In this document: in pieces, positions 41,725-52,051 of the stretch
Numbering within the stretch: the stretch's first letter is position 1
Layout of the letters: each line of letters starts with the position of its first letter
Assembly (NCBI RefSeq): GCF_003002815.1
Contig: NZ_PVTF01000004.1
Location: 434,001-498,000 of the forward strand
Reading direction: 5' to 3'
Source of the DNA: Umezawaea tangerina
GTDB taxonomy: Bacteria > Actinomycetota > Actinomycetes > Mycobacteriales > Pseudonocardiaceae
Length of the DNA stretch: 64,000 nucleotides
Position numbers and translations under genes: made by a program
The notes under the pieces: model-generated
Seen by the model: only the letters and a program-made list of their open reading frames with translations
Databases searched by the model: none
What the model was told of the DNA's origin: nothing

Positions 41725-42375
41725 GTGCCCGACCCCAACGAGCTCCACCCGCTCCCCGACCACCCGCGGGTGGTCCTGCTCAAACCCCTGGTCAACTCGC
41801 CGAACATCGAGATCGGCGACTTCACCTACTACGACGACCCGGACCACGCGACGCACTTCGAACGCCGCAACGTCCTCTACTCCTACGGCGACGAGAAGCT
41901 CGTCATCGGCCGGTACTGCGCACTCGCGGCGGGCACGACGTTCATCATGGCCGGCGCCAACCACCTGACCACCGGCGTGTCCACGTTCCCGTTCACGATC
42001 TTCGGCGGCGACTGGGCGGAGAGCACCGTCGACCTGCTGATGAACATCCCCACCAAGGGCGACACGGTGGTGGGCAACGACGTCTGGTTCGGCTACCGCA
42101 CCACGATCATGCCCGGCGTCCGCATCGGCGACGGCGCCATCATCGCCAGCGGCGCCGTCGTGGTCGCCGACGTGCCGCCGTACACGATCGTCGGCGGCAA
42201 CCCGGCCAAACCGGTGAAGCAGCGGTACGCCGACGACGAGATCGACCTGCTGCTGCGCGCCGCGTGGTGGGACTGGCCGGTCGACGTGGTCACCGCGCAC
42301 GTCCGCACGATCATGTCGGGGACACCGGCCGACGTGGCGGACATCGCGCGGCGGGAAGGGCTCATGACGGGGTGA
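41725..42375 (+). CDS. Vat/CatB-type left-handed beta-helix acetyltransferase
   Basis: A 216-residue xenobiotic acetyltransferase. Signature segments are IEIGDFTYYDDP, the catalytic-His loop GANHLTTGVSTFPF, GNDVWFGYRTTIMPGVRIGDGAIIASGAVV (hexapeptide coil) and YTIVGGNPAK. Vat enzymes inactivate streptogramin A, while CatB-type enzymes act on chloramphenicol. A sequence this similar can also act on an unknown alcohol. GTG 41725 has GAGAGGA upstream and lies 11 bp behind the esterase, giving a two-gene operon. The 3' end overlaps the convergent Thr-rich gene by 14 bp. Confidence 0.92.
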   Translation: MPDPNELHPLPDHPRVVLLKPLVNSPNIEIGDFTYYDDPDHATHFERRNVLYSYGDEKLVIGRYCALAAGTTFIMAGANHLTTGVSTFPFTIFGGDWAESTVDLLMNIPTKGDTVVGNDVWFGYRTTIMPGVRIGDGAIIASGAVVVADVPPYTIVGGNPAKPVKQRYADDEIDLLLRAAWWDWPVDVVTAHVRTIMSGTPADVADIARREGLMTG

Positions 42376-43189
42376 TGGTCCAGTCGCCGCTGGAGGTCAC
42401 CTGGATGAAAGCGGGGCCCGCCAGGGGAACGGTGCCCTCGTAGCCGCCGATGGTGTTGACGGGGAGGTCCATGCGGGTCGACTTCGTGGACGCGACGTGG
42501 ACGGCGAAGTTCCCGTCACCGGTGTTGGTGATCCTCGCCTTGGCGGACTTGGACATCAGGAAGACGACCGCGTCACCGGAACCGGACACCGGGCCGTCGG
42601 CGAGGGTCGCGAGGTCGAGGCCGCCGACGGTCAGCGTCCAGGCGCCCACGGCGGTGACGGTGAGGGTGGTGGTGCGGCTGTTGTCGCGGATGTCGATCCA
42701 CCGCAGACCGCTGTAGGAGCCGATCTCGTTGACCAGCAGGGATTCGAAGCCGTCGGACTTGAGGACGGTGTTGCCGGTGCAGGCGGGGCACTCGAACTTG
42801 ACGATCTTGAAGCCGGAGGGGCGGTCGAGGGTGATGACGTCGTCGCCTTGTCCGGTGTAGACGGTGGGTGGTGGGGTTGTTGTCGTGGGGGGCGCGGTAG
42901 TCGTTCTGGTGGTTGTCGCGGCGGTTGTCGTTCTGGTGGTTGTCGTTCTGGTGGTTGTCGTTCTGGTGATGGTGGTTTGTGCTCGGGCCAGTTCGGCTTG
43001 GGTGGTGGGGGGTGAGGTGGCTGCTGAGGGGGTTTCCTTGCCTGCGTTGGCGAGGGTGCTGATGAGGATCAGGGTGAGGGCGGCTCCGAGGATCCAGGGC
43101 CACTTCTTGGGTTTGGGGCGGGGTGGTGGGGCCCACTGGGGGTGGTTGTACGGGGTGGGTTCGGGAGGGTCCGCGGGTGGTTGCGCCAT
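42362..43189 (-). CDS. Membrane-anchored protein with Thr-rich repeat stalk
   Basis: A 275-residue protein. A Pro-rich cytosolic start of about 30 residues leads to one helix (WPWILGAALTLILISTLANA). A stalk of about 50 residues follows, built from RTTTT-type units (RTTTTRTTTTRTTTAATTT), then a beta-rich extracellular domain of about 165 residues with a CPAC motif. The stalk is encoded by near-identical short DNA units around 42890-42980, which can change number by slippage. ATG 43189 is preceded by GAAGGTGA. Likely a surface protein; function unknown. Confidence 0.82.
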   Translation of the reverse strand: MAQPPADPPEPTPYNHPQWAPPPRPKPKKWPWILGAALTLILISTLANAGKETPSAATSPPTTQAELARAQTTITRTTTTRTTTTRTTTAATTTRTTTAPPTTTTPPPTVYTGQGDDVITLDRPSGFKIVKFECPACTGNTVLKSDGFESLLVNEIGSYSGLRWIDIRDNSRTTTLTVTAVGAWTLTVGGLDLATLADGPVSGSGDAVVFLMSKSAKARITNTGDGNFAVHVASTKSTRMDLPVNTIGGYEGTVPLAGPAFIQVTSSGDWTITPS

Positions 43190-43366
43190 GGGGGTCACCT
43201 TCGGGCTCGCTTGGTGGTCACCCGGTTCGTCGAGGCGCTGGTACGGGGTGTTATCCCACGTGGTTTGGCATCACTCGAACGGGGTCTCAAGTGGGGCTCG
43301 AGTGGGTGGGTGGGGCCCAGGTATGTGATGTGAGGGTCTGGGGGTTCACCCCGGCTCGCTGAGTGT

Positions 43367-43429
43367 TCTATGCCCACCACCGCTTGTCAAGACGGTAGGG
43401 CTGTCTTGACAAGCGGTGGTGGGCATAGA
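43367..43429. repeat. Perfect 27-bp inverted repeat with 9-nt loop
   Basis: The arm at 43367-43393 is exactly complementary to 43403-43429, including the inner CTTGTCAAGAC/GTCTTGACAAG. It lies in the non-coding block between the methyltransferase gene (leftward, stop at 43714) and the start of the Thr-rich gene (43189). It may be a strong terminator, or the ends of a tiny palindromic mobile element. A second copy elsewhere in the genome would favour the latter. Confidence 0.85.
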
Positions 43430-43439
43430 GATGGCTTCT

Positions 43440-43680
43440 CGTCGGGGTGCGTGGGGGAGGTGTGGGTGGGGAGGGCATCAGGCTGCGCCTGACAGGGCAT
43501 CCTCGCTGCGCGTCGGACAGAGCATCCTTGCTGCGCGGCGGACAAGGCCCCAGGCGCTCCGCGCCGGATGCGCGCTGGCGGGCTTCGCCCGTCGGGGTGG
43601 GGTGGCGGGCTGCGCCCGGCGGGGGATTCTCGGCTGCGCCGTCGGGAGGGAAGGCATCCTCGCTGCGCGTCGGACTAAGC
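43440..43680. repeat. Cluster of short palindromes and partial direct repeats
   Basis: About 240 bases with no credible gene. The unit CATCCTCGCTGCGCGTCGGA occurs at about 43498 and 43655, with a variant 25 bp after the first at about 43523. Palindromes CGGGCTTCGCCCG (43579-43591) and CGGGCTGCGCCCG (43606-43618) and several GGCTGCGCC-type dyads are interspersed. The whole stretch would fold into multiple hairpins. It resembles the REP-like intergenic palindrome clusters of bacterial chromosomes. Confidence 0.7.
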
Positions 43681-43692
43681 GGGGGGGGGGGG
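43681..43692 (+). repeat. G12 homopolymer tract
   Basis: Twelve consecutive G residues followed by TGGGGTGGG, 21 bp beyond the stop of the leftward methyltransferase gene. It is prone to slippage and could form a G-quadruplex. Its true length in the genome is uncertain. Confidence 0.8.
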
Positions 43693-43713
43693 TGGGGTGG
43701 GTGTTCGGTTGGG

Positions 43714-44511
43714 TCAGGGTTTGCGGCCTACGCCCACGTAGGCGGTGATGTAGGCGTCGTCGGAGTCGGGGTGCCATTCGGGGAGGAGGACTACGCCTGG
43801 GGGGATGAGGGTGAAGCCGGTGAAGAAGCGGGTGATGTCGTGCTTGGTGCGGAGCACAAGTTGGGCGTCTGTGCGTTGGTAGACGGCTTGGACGCGTTCG
43901 CCGTTGGTGACGCTGTCCTGCGGGATGCCTTCCAGGCTGCCGTGGCTGATGGCGAGGTAGCTGCCTGAGGCCAGGGCGTCGCGGTAGCGGGTTACGGCGG
44001 CGTGGGGGTCGTCTGAGTCGGGGACGAAGTGGAGGGCGGCGGCCAGTAGGACGGCGATGGGGCGGGAGAAGTCGAGGAGGGCGTTGATGGCGGGGGAGGT
44101 CAGGACCGCGTCGGTGTCGCGGAGGTCGGCCTGGACGGCGATGGCGAGCGGGTTGTTGGCCAGCAGGGCGATGCTGTGGGCGACGGCGACGGGTTCGACG
44201 TCGACGTAGGCGACGCGGGCCGAGGGGATGGTGGTCTGGGCGATCTCGTGGACGTTGCCGACCGTCGGGATGCCGGAGCCCAGGTCCAGGAACTGGTCGA
44301 TGCCCTGGTCGCAGAGGAAGCGGACGGCGCGGCGGAGGAAGGAGCGGTTGGCGCGGGCGGCGCCCGCCATGCCGGGGTAGATCTTCTCGATGACCTTGGC
44401 GGCTTCGCGGTCGGCGGCGAAGTTGTGCGAACCACCTAAGAAGTAGTCGTACATCCTGGCGACGCTCGGCCTGCTCAGGTCGACCGACGACGGCACCCAC
44501 GAGTCCACCAC
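43714..44511 (-). CDS. SAM-dependent methyltransferase (DUF574/SAV2177-like)
   Basis: A 265-residue member of the large DUF574 (Methyltransf_19) family of actinomycetes. It opens with SVARMYDYFLGGSHNFAADREAA, a family hallmark. The SAM motif is FLDLGSGIPTVGNVH, with VAYVDVEPVAVAH as the acidic strand. The C-terminal part carries RFFTGFTLIPPGVVLLPEWHPD. No substrate is known for most members. I chose GTG 44511, with GGGGGA upstream; a longer frame to 44568 lacks family similarity. Confidence 0.9.
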   Translation of the reverse strand: MVDSWVPSSVDLSRPSVARMYDYFLGGSHNFAADREAAKVIEKIYPGMAGAARANRSFLRRAVRFLCDQGIDQFLDLGSGIPTVGNVHEIAQTTIPSARVAYVDVEPVAVAHSIALLANNPLAIAVQADLRDTDAVLTSPAINALLDFSRPIAVLLAAALHFVPDSDDPHAAVTRYRDALASGSYLAISHGSLEGIPQDSVTNGERVQAVYQRTDAQLVLRTKHDITRFFTGFTLIPPGVVLLPEWHPDSDDAYITAYVGVGRKP

Positions 44512-44580
44512 GTTATCCCCCAACCCACAGCGACGGACCTCCGATCCAACCGCTCCGCGTCGCGGCATGTCCAGGTGCGG

Positions 44581-45360
44581 TCAGGTGAGGACGACGCAGC
44601 CCCGCCGTTCCAGGTCGAGCAGCCACACCGGCATCTTCAACCGCTTGTTCCAGCGCAGGTCGAGCTTCTCCAGGGCGGGCAGCTTCTCGATCGCGTCCGG
44701 CAGCGCCGTCAGCTCGTTGTTGCGCAGGTCGAGGACGCGCAGCGCGACCAGGTCGCCGATCTCGGCGGGCAGGGCCGTGAGCCGGTTGTCGCGCAGACCG
44801 AGCTCGCGCAGGTCGTCGAGGCGGCCGATGGACGACGGCACCTCGGTGAGGTGGTTGCCGCGCAGGTGCAGCTCGCGCAGGCGGGACAGGTCGCCGACGG
44901 AGTCCGGCAGCGCGGTGAGCTGGTTGCCGTAGAGCCGCAGCTCGCGCAGGCCCGCCATGCCGCCGATCGAGTCGGGCAGCACCGTCAGCAGGTTGTCGGT
45001 GACGCTGAGGTAGCGCAGCTTGACCAGCCCGCCCAGCGACTCGGGCACGGCCGTGAGCCGGTTGTCGCTCAGGTAGAGGTACCGGTCGAGCGAGGTCAGG
45101 TCGCCGAGGGAATCCGGGAGCGACGTCAGGGCGTTGTGCCCGAGGTCGAGGGTGTGCAGCGTGGTGAGCCTGCTGATCTTCGGCGACACCTCGCCGATGC
45201 GGTTCGCGGCGACGTTGAGCATGCGGAGCTCGCCGAGCTCCCAGAGGGAGTCGGGCAACGACGTGAGGTCGTTGTCGTAGGCGCTCAGCTCCCACAGGTC
45301 CGGCGCGAGGTCGGCGGGGAGCGCGGTCAGCCGCAGGCTGTCCAGGTCGAGGCTCTGCAT
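44581..45360 (-). CDS. Leucine-rich-repeat protein
   Basis: A 259-residue protein made almost entirely of about ten leucine-rich repeats of roughly 23 residues, with consensus LxxLxLxxNxLTxLPDSIGxL (for example LRELRLYGNQLTALPDSVGDL). No signal peptide, membrane helix or catalytic domain is visible, so it is probably a cytosolic protein-binding solenoid. It is divergent from lon; the spacer holds the apparent HspR operator. Confidence 0.92.
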   Translation of the reverse strand: MQSLDLDSLRLTALPADLAPDLWELSAYDNDLTSLPDSLWELGELRMLNVAANRIGEVSPKISRLTTLHTLDLGHNALTSLPDSLGDLTSLDRYLYLSDNRLTAVPESLGGLVKLRYLSVTDNLLTVLPDSIGGMAGLRELRLYGNQLTALPDSVGDLSRLRELHLRGNHLTEVPSSIGRLDDLRELGLRDNRLTALPAEIGDLVALRVLDLRNNELTALPDAIEKLPALEKLDLRWNKRLKMPVWLLDLERRGCVVLT

Positions 45361-45425
45361 CGGGCAACTCTAAGCCCGCTCGCTCAGAGCGAACACCATC
45401 GGGAAACAAACCCCCGCTCTACTTG

Positions 45426-45446
45426 GTTGAGCCAGTCAGACTCAAC
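45426..45446. promoter_or_regulatory. HAIR-like HspR operator upstream of lon
   Basis: GTTGAGC-N7-ACTCAAC matches the HspR-associated inverted repeat CTTGAGT-N7-ACTCAAG at 11 of 14 defined positions, including both TTGAG and CTCAA cores. It ends 16 bp before the lon ATG and overlaps the region between LRR and lon starts. HspR is known to repress heat-shock genes, including lon in Streptomyces. Confidence 0.82.
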
Positions 45447-45462
45447 TTTGGAGGGTGAACTG

Positions 45463-47841
<2,379 letters not shown>

Positions 47842-47880
47842 CGTCCACGGCGTGATCCGCGCGGCGTGATCTGTCCGAAC

Positions 47881-47915
47881 GGAAGGGCCCCGCTCGACAA
47901 GAGCGGGGCCCTTCC
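47881..47915 (+). terminator. Hairpin terminator of lon
   Basis: Perfect 15-bp stem (GGAAGGGCCCCGCTC with its complement) and a 5-nt loop, 39 bp after the lon stop. Confidence 0.85.
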
Positions 47916-48020
47916 GCATGTCCGGATCCTCGGCGGCGTGCGTGGGGAGCCGGGGAACTGCGCGGTCCGGGTGGCGGCACTACGCTCGAACCACCCCAAG
48001 ATCACCAGTGGAGGATCCCG

Positions 48021-48551
48021 ATGAGCCTTGAGCGACCCGTCGCGCCCGACCCGTACTCGCTGCTGCCGGTGGTGCCCTCGTTCAGCGTGACGTCGACCGA
48101 CGTGCGCGAGGGCGAGGCGCTGGACCAGGCGCAGGTGTTCGCGGGTGGGAACACCTCGCCGCAGTTGAGCTGGTTCGGGTTCCCGGACGGGACGAAGAGC
48201 TTCGTGGTGACGTGCTTCGACCCGGACGCGCCGACGCCGTCGGGGTTCTGGCACTGGGTGGCGGTGAACCTGCCCGCGTCGGTGACGGAGCTGGCGGCGG
48301 GGGCGGGTGAGAAGGACGAGACGTTGCCGGGGGACGCGTTCCACGTGCGGTCGGACTACGGGACGCGGGCGTTCGGCGGGGCGGCGCCGCCGGAGGGGGA
48401 CCCGGCGCACCGGTACTACTTCGTGGTGCACGCGGTGGACGTGGAGAAGCTGGACGTGGACGGCGACGCGTCGCCCGCGGTGGTGAGCTTCAACCTGGCG
48501 TTCCACACGCTCGCGCGGGCGGTCATTACGCCGGTCTTTCAGCAGACCTGA
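48021..48551 (+). CDS. YbhB/YbcL (PEBP-like) protein
   Basis: A 176-residue phosphatidylethanolamine-binding-protein-fold protein of the bacterial YbhB/YbcL group. Signature segments are [38 protein letters not shown] and the terminal [17 protein letters not shown]. These form the conserved anion-binding pocket. The cellular role is unknown, although eukaryotic relatives inhibit kinases or proteases. No signal peptide. The ATG 48021 has GGAGG upstream. Mycothione reductase follows 69 bp later. Confidence 0.92.
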   Translation: MSLERPVAPDPYSLLPVVPSFSVTSTDVREGEALDQAQVFAGGNTSPQLSWFGFPDGTKSFVVTCFDPDAPTPSGFWHWVAVNLPASVTELAAGAGEKDETLPGDAFHVRSDYGTRAFGGAAPPEGDPAHRYYFVVHAVDVEKLDVDGDASPAVVSFNLAFHTLARAVITPVFQQT

Positions 48552-48620
48552 GCGGGAATCGCACGGCCGTCCTGCCCGTTTGAGAGAGTAGGCGCATCTC
48601 CTACCAGGCAGGACGGCATC

Positions 48621-49994
48621 GTGCGGCACTTCGACCTCGTCATCATCGGCAGCGGCTCCGGGAACTCGATCCCCGACGAGCGCTTCGCCGACCAGCGGAT
48701 CGCGATCGTCGAGAAGGGCGTGTTCGGCGGGACGTGCCTCAACGTCGGCTGCATCCCGACGAAGATGTTCGTGCACACCGCGGACGTCGCCTCGACGCCG
48801 AAGAACGCCGCGAGGTTCGGCGTGGACGAGCACTTGGACGGCGTGCGCTGGGCGGACGTGCGGGACCGGATCTTCGGGCGGATCGACCCGATCTCGGCGG
48901 GCGGGCTGCGCTGGCGGGCCGAGGACAACGAGAACGTGACCGTGTACCAGGGGCTCGCGAAGTTCGTCGGGCCGAAGACGCTGGACACCGGCACGGGTGA
49001 GGTCATCACCGCGGACCGGTTCGCGATCGGCGCGGGCAGCAGGCCGGTCATCCCGGACGTGGTCGACCTCGACACCGTCGACTACCACACCAGCGACACC
49101 GTGATGCGGCTCGACGAGCTGCCCGCGAGCATGGTCATCCTGGGCAGCGGGTTCGTCGCGAACGAGTTCGCGCACGTGTTCTCCTCGTTCGGCGTCAAGG
49201 TCACCCTGATCGCCCGCTCGGACCTGTTGCTGCGCCACGAGGACCGCGAGATCGCGGAGCGGTTCACCTCCATCGCCTCGGCGAAGTGGGACGTCCGGCT
49301 CAAGCGCAAGACCGTGCGCGCCGAGCGCACCGACACCGGTGTGCGGCTGCACCTGGAGGGCCCGGACGGCGCCGAGGTCGTGGAGGCCGCCACGCTGCTG
49401 GTCGCCGTCGGCCGCACCCCCAACACCGACCTGCTCGACCTCGCGCGGACCGGTGTGACCACGCACCCGGACGGCCGGATCGTGGTGGACGAGCACCAGA
49501 AGACCGTGGTGGACGGCATCTACGCGTTCGGCGACATCAGCTCCGAGCACCAGCTCAAGCACGTCGCCAACCACGAGAGCAAGGTCGTGCAGCACAACCT
49601 GCTGCACCCCGACGAGCCCAGGTCCTCCGACCACCGGTACGTGCCGTCGGCGGTGTTCTCCTCGCCGCAGATCGCCTCCGTCGGCCTCACCGAGGAGCAG
49701 GCCGTCGAGCGGGGCGTGCGGTACGTGAAGGGCACCCAGGCCTACGCGTCCATCGCCTACGGCTGGGCCATGGAGGACGAGACCGGCTTCGCCAAGGTCC
49801 TCGCCGACCCGGCGACCGGGCAGCTGCTGGGCGCCCACATCATCGGCCCGCAGGCCCCCACCGTCATCCAGCCCCTCATCCAGGCCATGAGCTTCGGCCT
49901 CGACGCCCGCACCATGGCCAAGGGCCAGTACTGGATCCACCCGGCCATGCCGGAGCTCGTCGAGAACGCCCTGCTCAACCTGCCGTTGGACTGA
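48621..49994 (+). CDS. mtr: Mycothione reductase
   Basis: A 457-residue FAD-dependent pyridine nucleotide-disulfide oxidoreductase that reduces oxidised mycothiol (mycothione) with NADPH. FAD motif DLVIIGSGSGNS, redox-active disulfide GGTCLNVGCIPTK, NAD(P) motif VILGSGFVANEFAHVF, and C-terminal His-Glu pair in YWIHPAMPELVENAL. Mtr-specific features are the GSGSGNSIPDERF start and the RWAEDNENVTVYQG-type region. Mycothiol is restricted to Actinobacteria, so this supports the taxonomic call. The start is GTG 48621. A hairpin lies directly downstream. Confidence 0.94.
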   Translation: MRHFDLVIIGSGSGNSIPDERFADQRIAIVEKGVFGGTCLNVGCIPTKMFVHTADVASTPKNAARFGVDEHLDGVRWADVRDRIFGRIDPISAGGLRWRAEDNENVTVYQGLAKFVGPKTLDTGTGEVITADRFAIGAGSRPVIPDVVDLDTVDYHTSDTVMRLDELPASMVILGSGFVANEFAHVFSSFGVKVTLIARSDLLLRHEDREIAERFTSIASAKWDVRLKRKTVRAERTDTGVRLHLEGPDGAEVVEAATLLVAVGRTPNTDLLDLARTGVTTHPDGRIVVDEHQKTVVDGIYAFGDISSEHQLKHVANHESKVVQHNLLHPDEPRSSDHRYVPSAVFSSPQIASVGLTEEQAVERGVRYVKGTQAYASIAYGWAMEDETGFAKVLADPATGQLLGAHIIGPQAPTVIQPLIQAMSFGLDARTMAKGQYWIHPAMPELVENALLNLPLD

Positions 49995-50000
49995 CCGCCG

Positions 50001-50033
50001 GTGTGACGGGGGCGGCGCACGCCCCCGTCACAC
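50001..50033. terminator. Bidirectional hairpin overlapping the MFS stop codon
   Basis: Perfect 13-bp stem (GTGTGACGGGGGC with its complement) and a 7-nt loop between the convergent mtr and MFS genes. The right arm contains the MFS stop codon. Confidence 0.8.
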
Positions 50034-51296
50034 GAAGCGGTTCCTGCCCGCCACCGAACCCAGTGCGGTGAGCAGCAGGACGAGGCCGGCGAGGCCGATC
50101 ATCGACGCCGTCCACGAGCCCGTGGACTCGCGGAGCAACCCGAAGGCGAACGGGCCCGCGGCAGCGATGAGGTAGCCGATGCTCTGGGTCATGGCGGACA
50201 GCCGCGCGGTGTCCGAAGTGGACACCGTGCGCAGCGAGACCATGACCAGTGCCAAGGGGAACATGCCGCCCATGCCCAGGCCGACCAGGAGCACCCACAG
50301 CGCGGGGGCGGAGCCCGGTGCGAACGCCAGGCCGAGCACGCCGGACAGCGAGAGCGCGCCGAGCACGAGGACCATGCCGACCTGGGACTTCCAGCGGGCG
50401 GCCAGCGGCGGCACGACGAGGCTGACCGGGACGCCGAGGACGACGGTGATGGCGAGCAGGAAGCCCGCGGTGGTGCGGTCCACGTCGGCGTCGCCGAGGA
50501 TCGCGGGCAGCCAGCCCATGATCGTGTAGGCGAGCAGCGCCTGGAGCCCGAAGAACACCGTCATCACCCACGCCAGCGGGCTGTGCAGCAACGACCGGCC
50601 CGCGGGCGTGCGCGCCACGCGGCCCGTCACGCCCTTGCGCGCCCCGGCCAGCCACAGCACGAGCGCGGCCGCCGACAGCAGCGCCCACGCGCCGACCGCG
50701 CCCCGCCACGAGCCCAGCAGCGCCTCCAGCGGTGGTGTCAGCGCGGCCCCGAGTCCGGCCCCGGCGGCCATCGCGGCCGTGTAGATGCCGGTGATCAGCC
50801 CGATCCGGGTGGGGAACGAGTCCTTGACCACGACCGGGATCAGGACGTTGCAGACGGCGATGCCCGCGCACGCGACGAACGTGCCGCCGAGGACCACGAA
50901 CGGGCCGTCGACGACCCGCAGGAGCAGTCCGAGGGTCAGCAGCGCGAGCGCGGAGGCGACCGCGCGCTTGAGGCCGAACCGCCGGCCGACCCACGGGGCG
51001 GCGAACGCGGCGGCGCCGAAGCACAGGACCGGGACGGCGGTCAGGAGGCTGGTCCAGCCCGCGGACACACCGAGCCCGGCCCGGACGTCACCGAGCACCG
51101 AAGCGAGACTGGTTACAGCGGGTCGTAGGTTTGCCGCCGAAAGAGTGACACCGGCTGCCAACAGGAGGCCGCCGGTTACCGCCAGTTGCCGGTGTCGTCC
51201 TACGGGTTCAACCACTCCTAGTGCTTGAACCGTCGCGCAATCACCACGATCGGTGGCAGTGTTGTCACTCGACGGTATCGGCTTCGGAATCGTCAC
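50028..51296 (-). CDS. MFS transporter, CynX/NimT family
   Basis: A 422-residue, 12-helix major-facilitator protein of the CynX/NimT group (cyanate or nitroimidazole transporters). It opens with AAGVTLSAANLRPAVTSL, typical of the group; the motif-A-like loop is PWVGRRFGLKRAVASA, and GIYTAAMAAGAGLGAALTPP and FALVMVSLRT-like segments follow. Its substrate is unknown. It is divergent from a FadR-type GntR regulator, an arrangement seen often for this transporter family. The start is GTG 51296. Confidence 0.9.
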   Translation of the reverse strand: MTIPKPIPSSDNTATDRGDCATVQALGVVEPVGRHRQLAVTGGLLLAAGVTLSAANLRPAVTSLASVLGDVRAGLGVSAGWTSLLTAVPVLCFGAAAFAAPWVGRRFGLKRAVASALALLTLGLLLRVVDGPFVVLGGTFVACAGIAVCNVLIPVVVKDSFPTRIGLITGIYTAAMAAGAGLGAALTPPLEALLGSWRGAVGAWALLSAAALVLWLAGARKGVTGRVARTPAGRSLLHSPLAWVMTVFFGLQALLAYTIMGWLPAILGDADVDRTTAGFLLAITVVLGVPVSLVVPPLAARWKSQVGMVLVLGALSLSGVLGLAFAPGSAPALWVLLVGLGMGGMFPLALVMVSLRTVSTSDTARLSAMTQSIGYLIAAAGPFAFGLLRESTGSWTASMIGLAGLVLLLTALGSVAGRNRFV

Positions 51297-51343
51297 TCGA
51301 CTACTGTCTCAGACGTGGGATGTTCGGATGAAAGGACTTTGCT

Positions 51344-52012
51344 GTGCCATTGGCCACTACCCGGCGGGCGGGCCTCGTCGATCAGGTGATCGACCAGATG
51401 AGGGGTGCGATCAGCGGCGGTGAATGGCCGGTGGGCCGCCGCATCCCGCCGGAACCCGAACTCGTCGCGGCACTCGGGGTGGGGCGCAACACGGTCCGCG
51501 AGGCCGTCCGCGCGCTGTCCCACGCCGGACTGCTGGAGGTGCGGCAGGGCGACGGCACGTTCGTCCGCGCCACGAGCGAGATATCCGGCGCGGTCCGCAG
51601 GCTCTGCGGCAACGAGCTCCGCGAAGTGCTCCAGGTGCGCCGCACGCTCGAGGTCGAGGGCGCCCGGCTGGCCGCGACCCACCGCACCGACGACGACCTG
51701 CGCAGGCTGACCACGCTGCTGGCCGAGCGCGACGCCGCCATGGCGGCCAAGGACTGGGAGCGGATGATCGAGCACGACGCCGCCTTCCACGGGCTCCTCG
51801 TGCAAGCGTCGCACAACACGCTGCTGTCCGAGCTGTACCGCGGTCTCAACGAGACCGTGCGGGCGAGCATCACCGCGACCGTCGACGAGGACCTGGACAA
51901 CCAGGTGTCGCACACCGGCCTGCTCGACGCCGTGCGCGACCGCGACCCGGTGCGCGCCGCGGCCGAGGCAAGCGGTTTCCTGGAGGACATCCTGCAGCGG
52001 ACGGCCGAGTGA
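51344..52012 (+). CDS. GntR-family regulator, FadR/FCD subgroup
   Basis: A 222-residue regulator. The winged HTH is at about 10-75 (VGRRIPPEPELVAALGVGRNTVREAVRALSHAGLLEVRQ, in which VGRNTVREAVRAL is the recognition helix region). The FCD effector domain (about 95-220) has metal-binding positions in EHDAAFHGLLVQASHN and HTGLLDAVRDRD. It is divergent from the MFS gene. Ten-base repeats GTCACTCGAC at 51264 and 51292 in the spacer could be its binding sites. The epoxide hydrolase gene begins 39 bp downstream and may share its control. Confidence 0.92.
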   Translation: MPLATTRRAGLVDQVIDQMRGAISGGEWPVGRRIPPEPELVAALGVGRNTVREAVRALSHAGLLEVRQGDGTFVRATSEISGAVRRLCGNELREVLQVRRTLEVEGARLAATHRTDDDLRRLTTLLAERDAAMAAKDWERMIEHDAAFHGLLVQASHNTLLSELYRGLNETVRASITATVDEDLDNQVSHTGLLDAVRDRDPVRAAAEASGFLEDILQRTAE

Positions 52013-52051
52013 GACCGCGGACCGGAGATGTCCGCTCCTAGGGTGGAGGTC

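Noticed and set aside
43440-43700. CRISPR-like array in the repeat cluster
   Set aside because: Repeat spacing is irregular, there are only two or three units, and no cas genes are nearby.
51264-51301. GTCACTCGAC direct repeats as a definite GntR operator
   Set aside because: One copy lies inside MFS coding sequence and the form does not match the usual FadR dyad; mentioned only as a possibility in the GntR entry.
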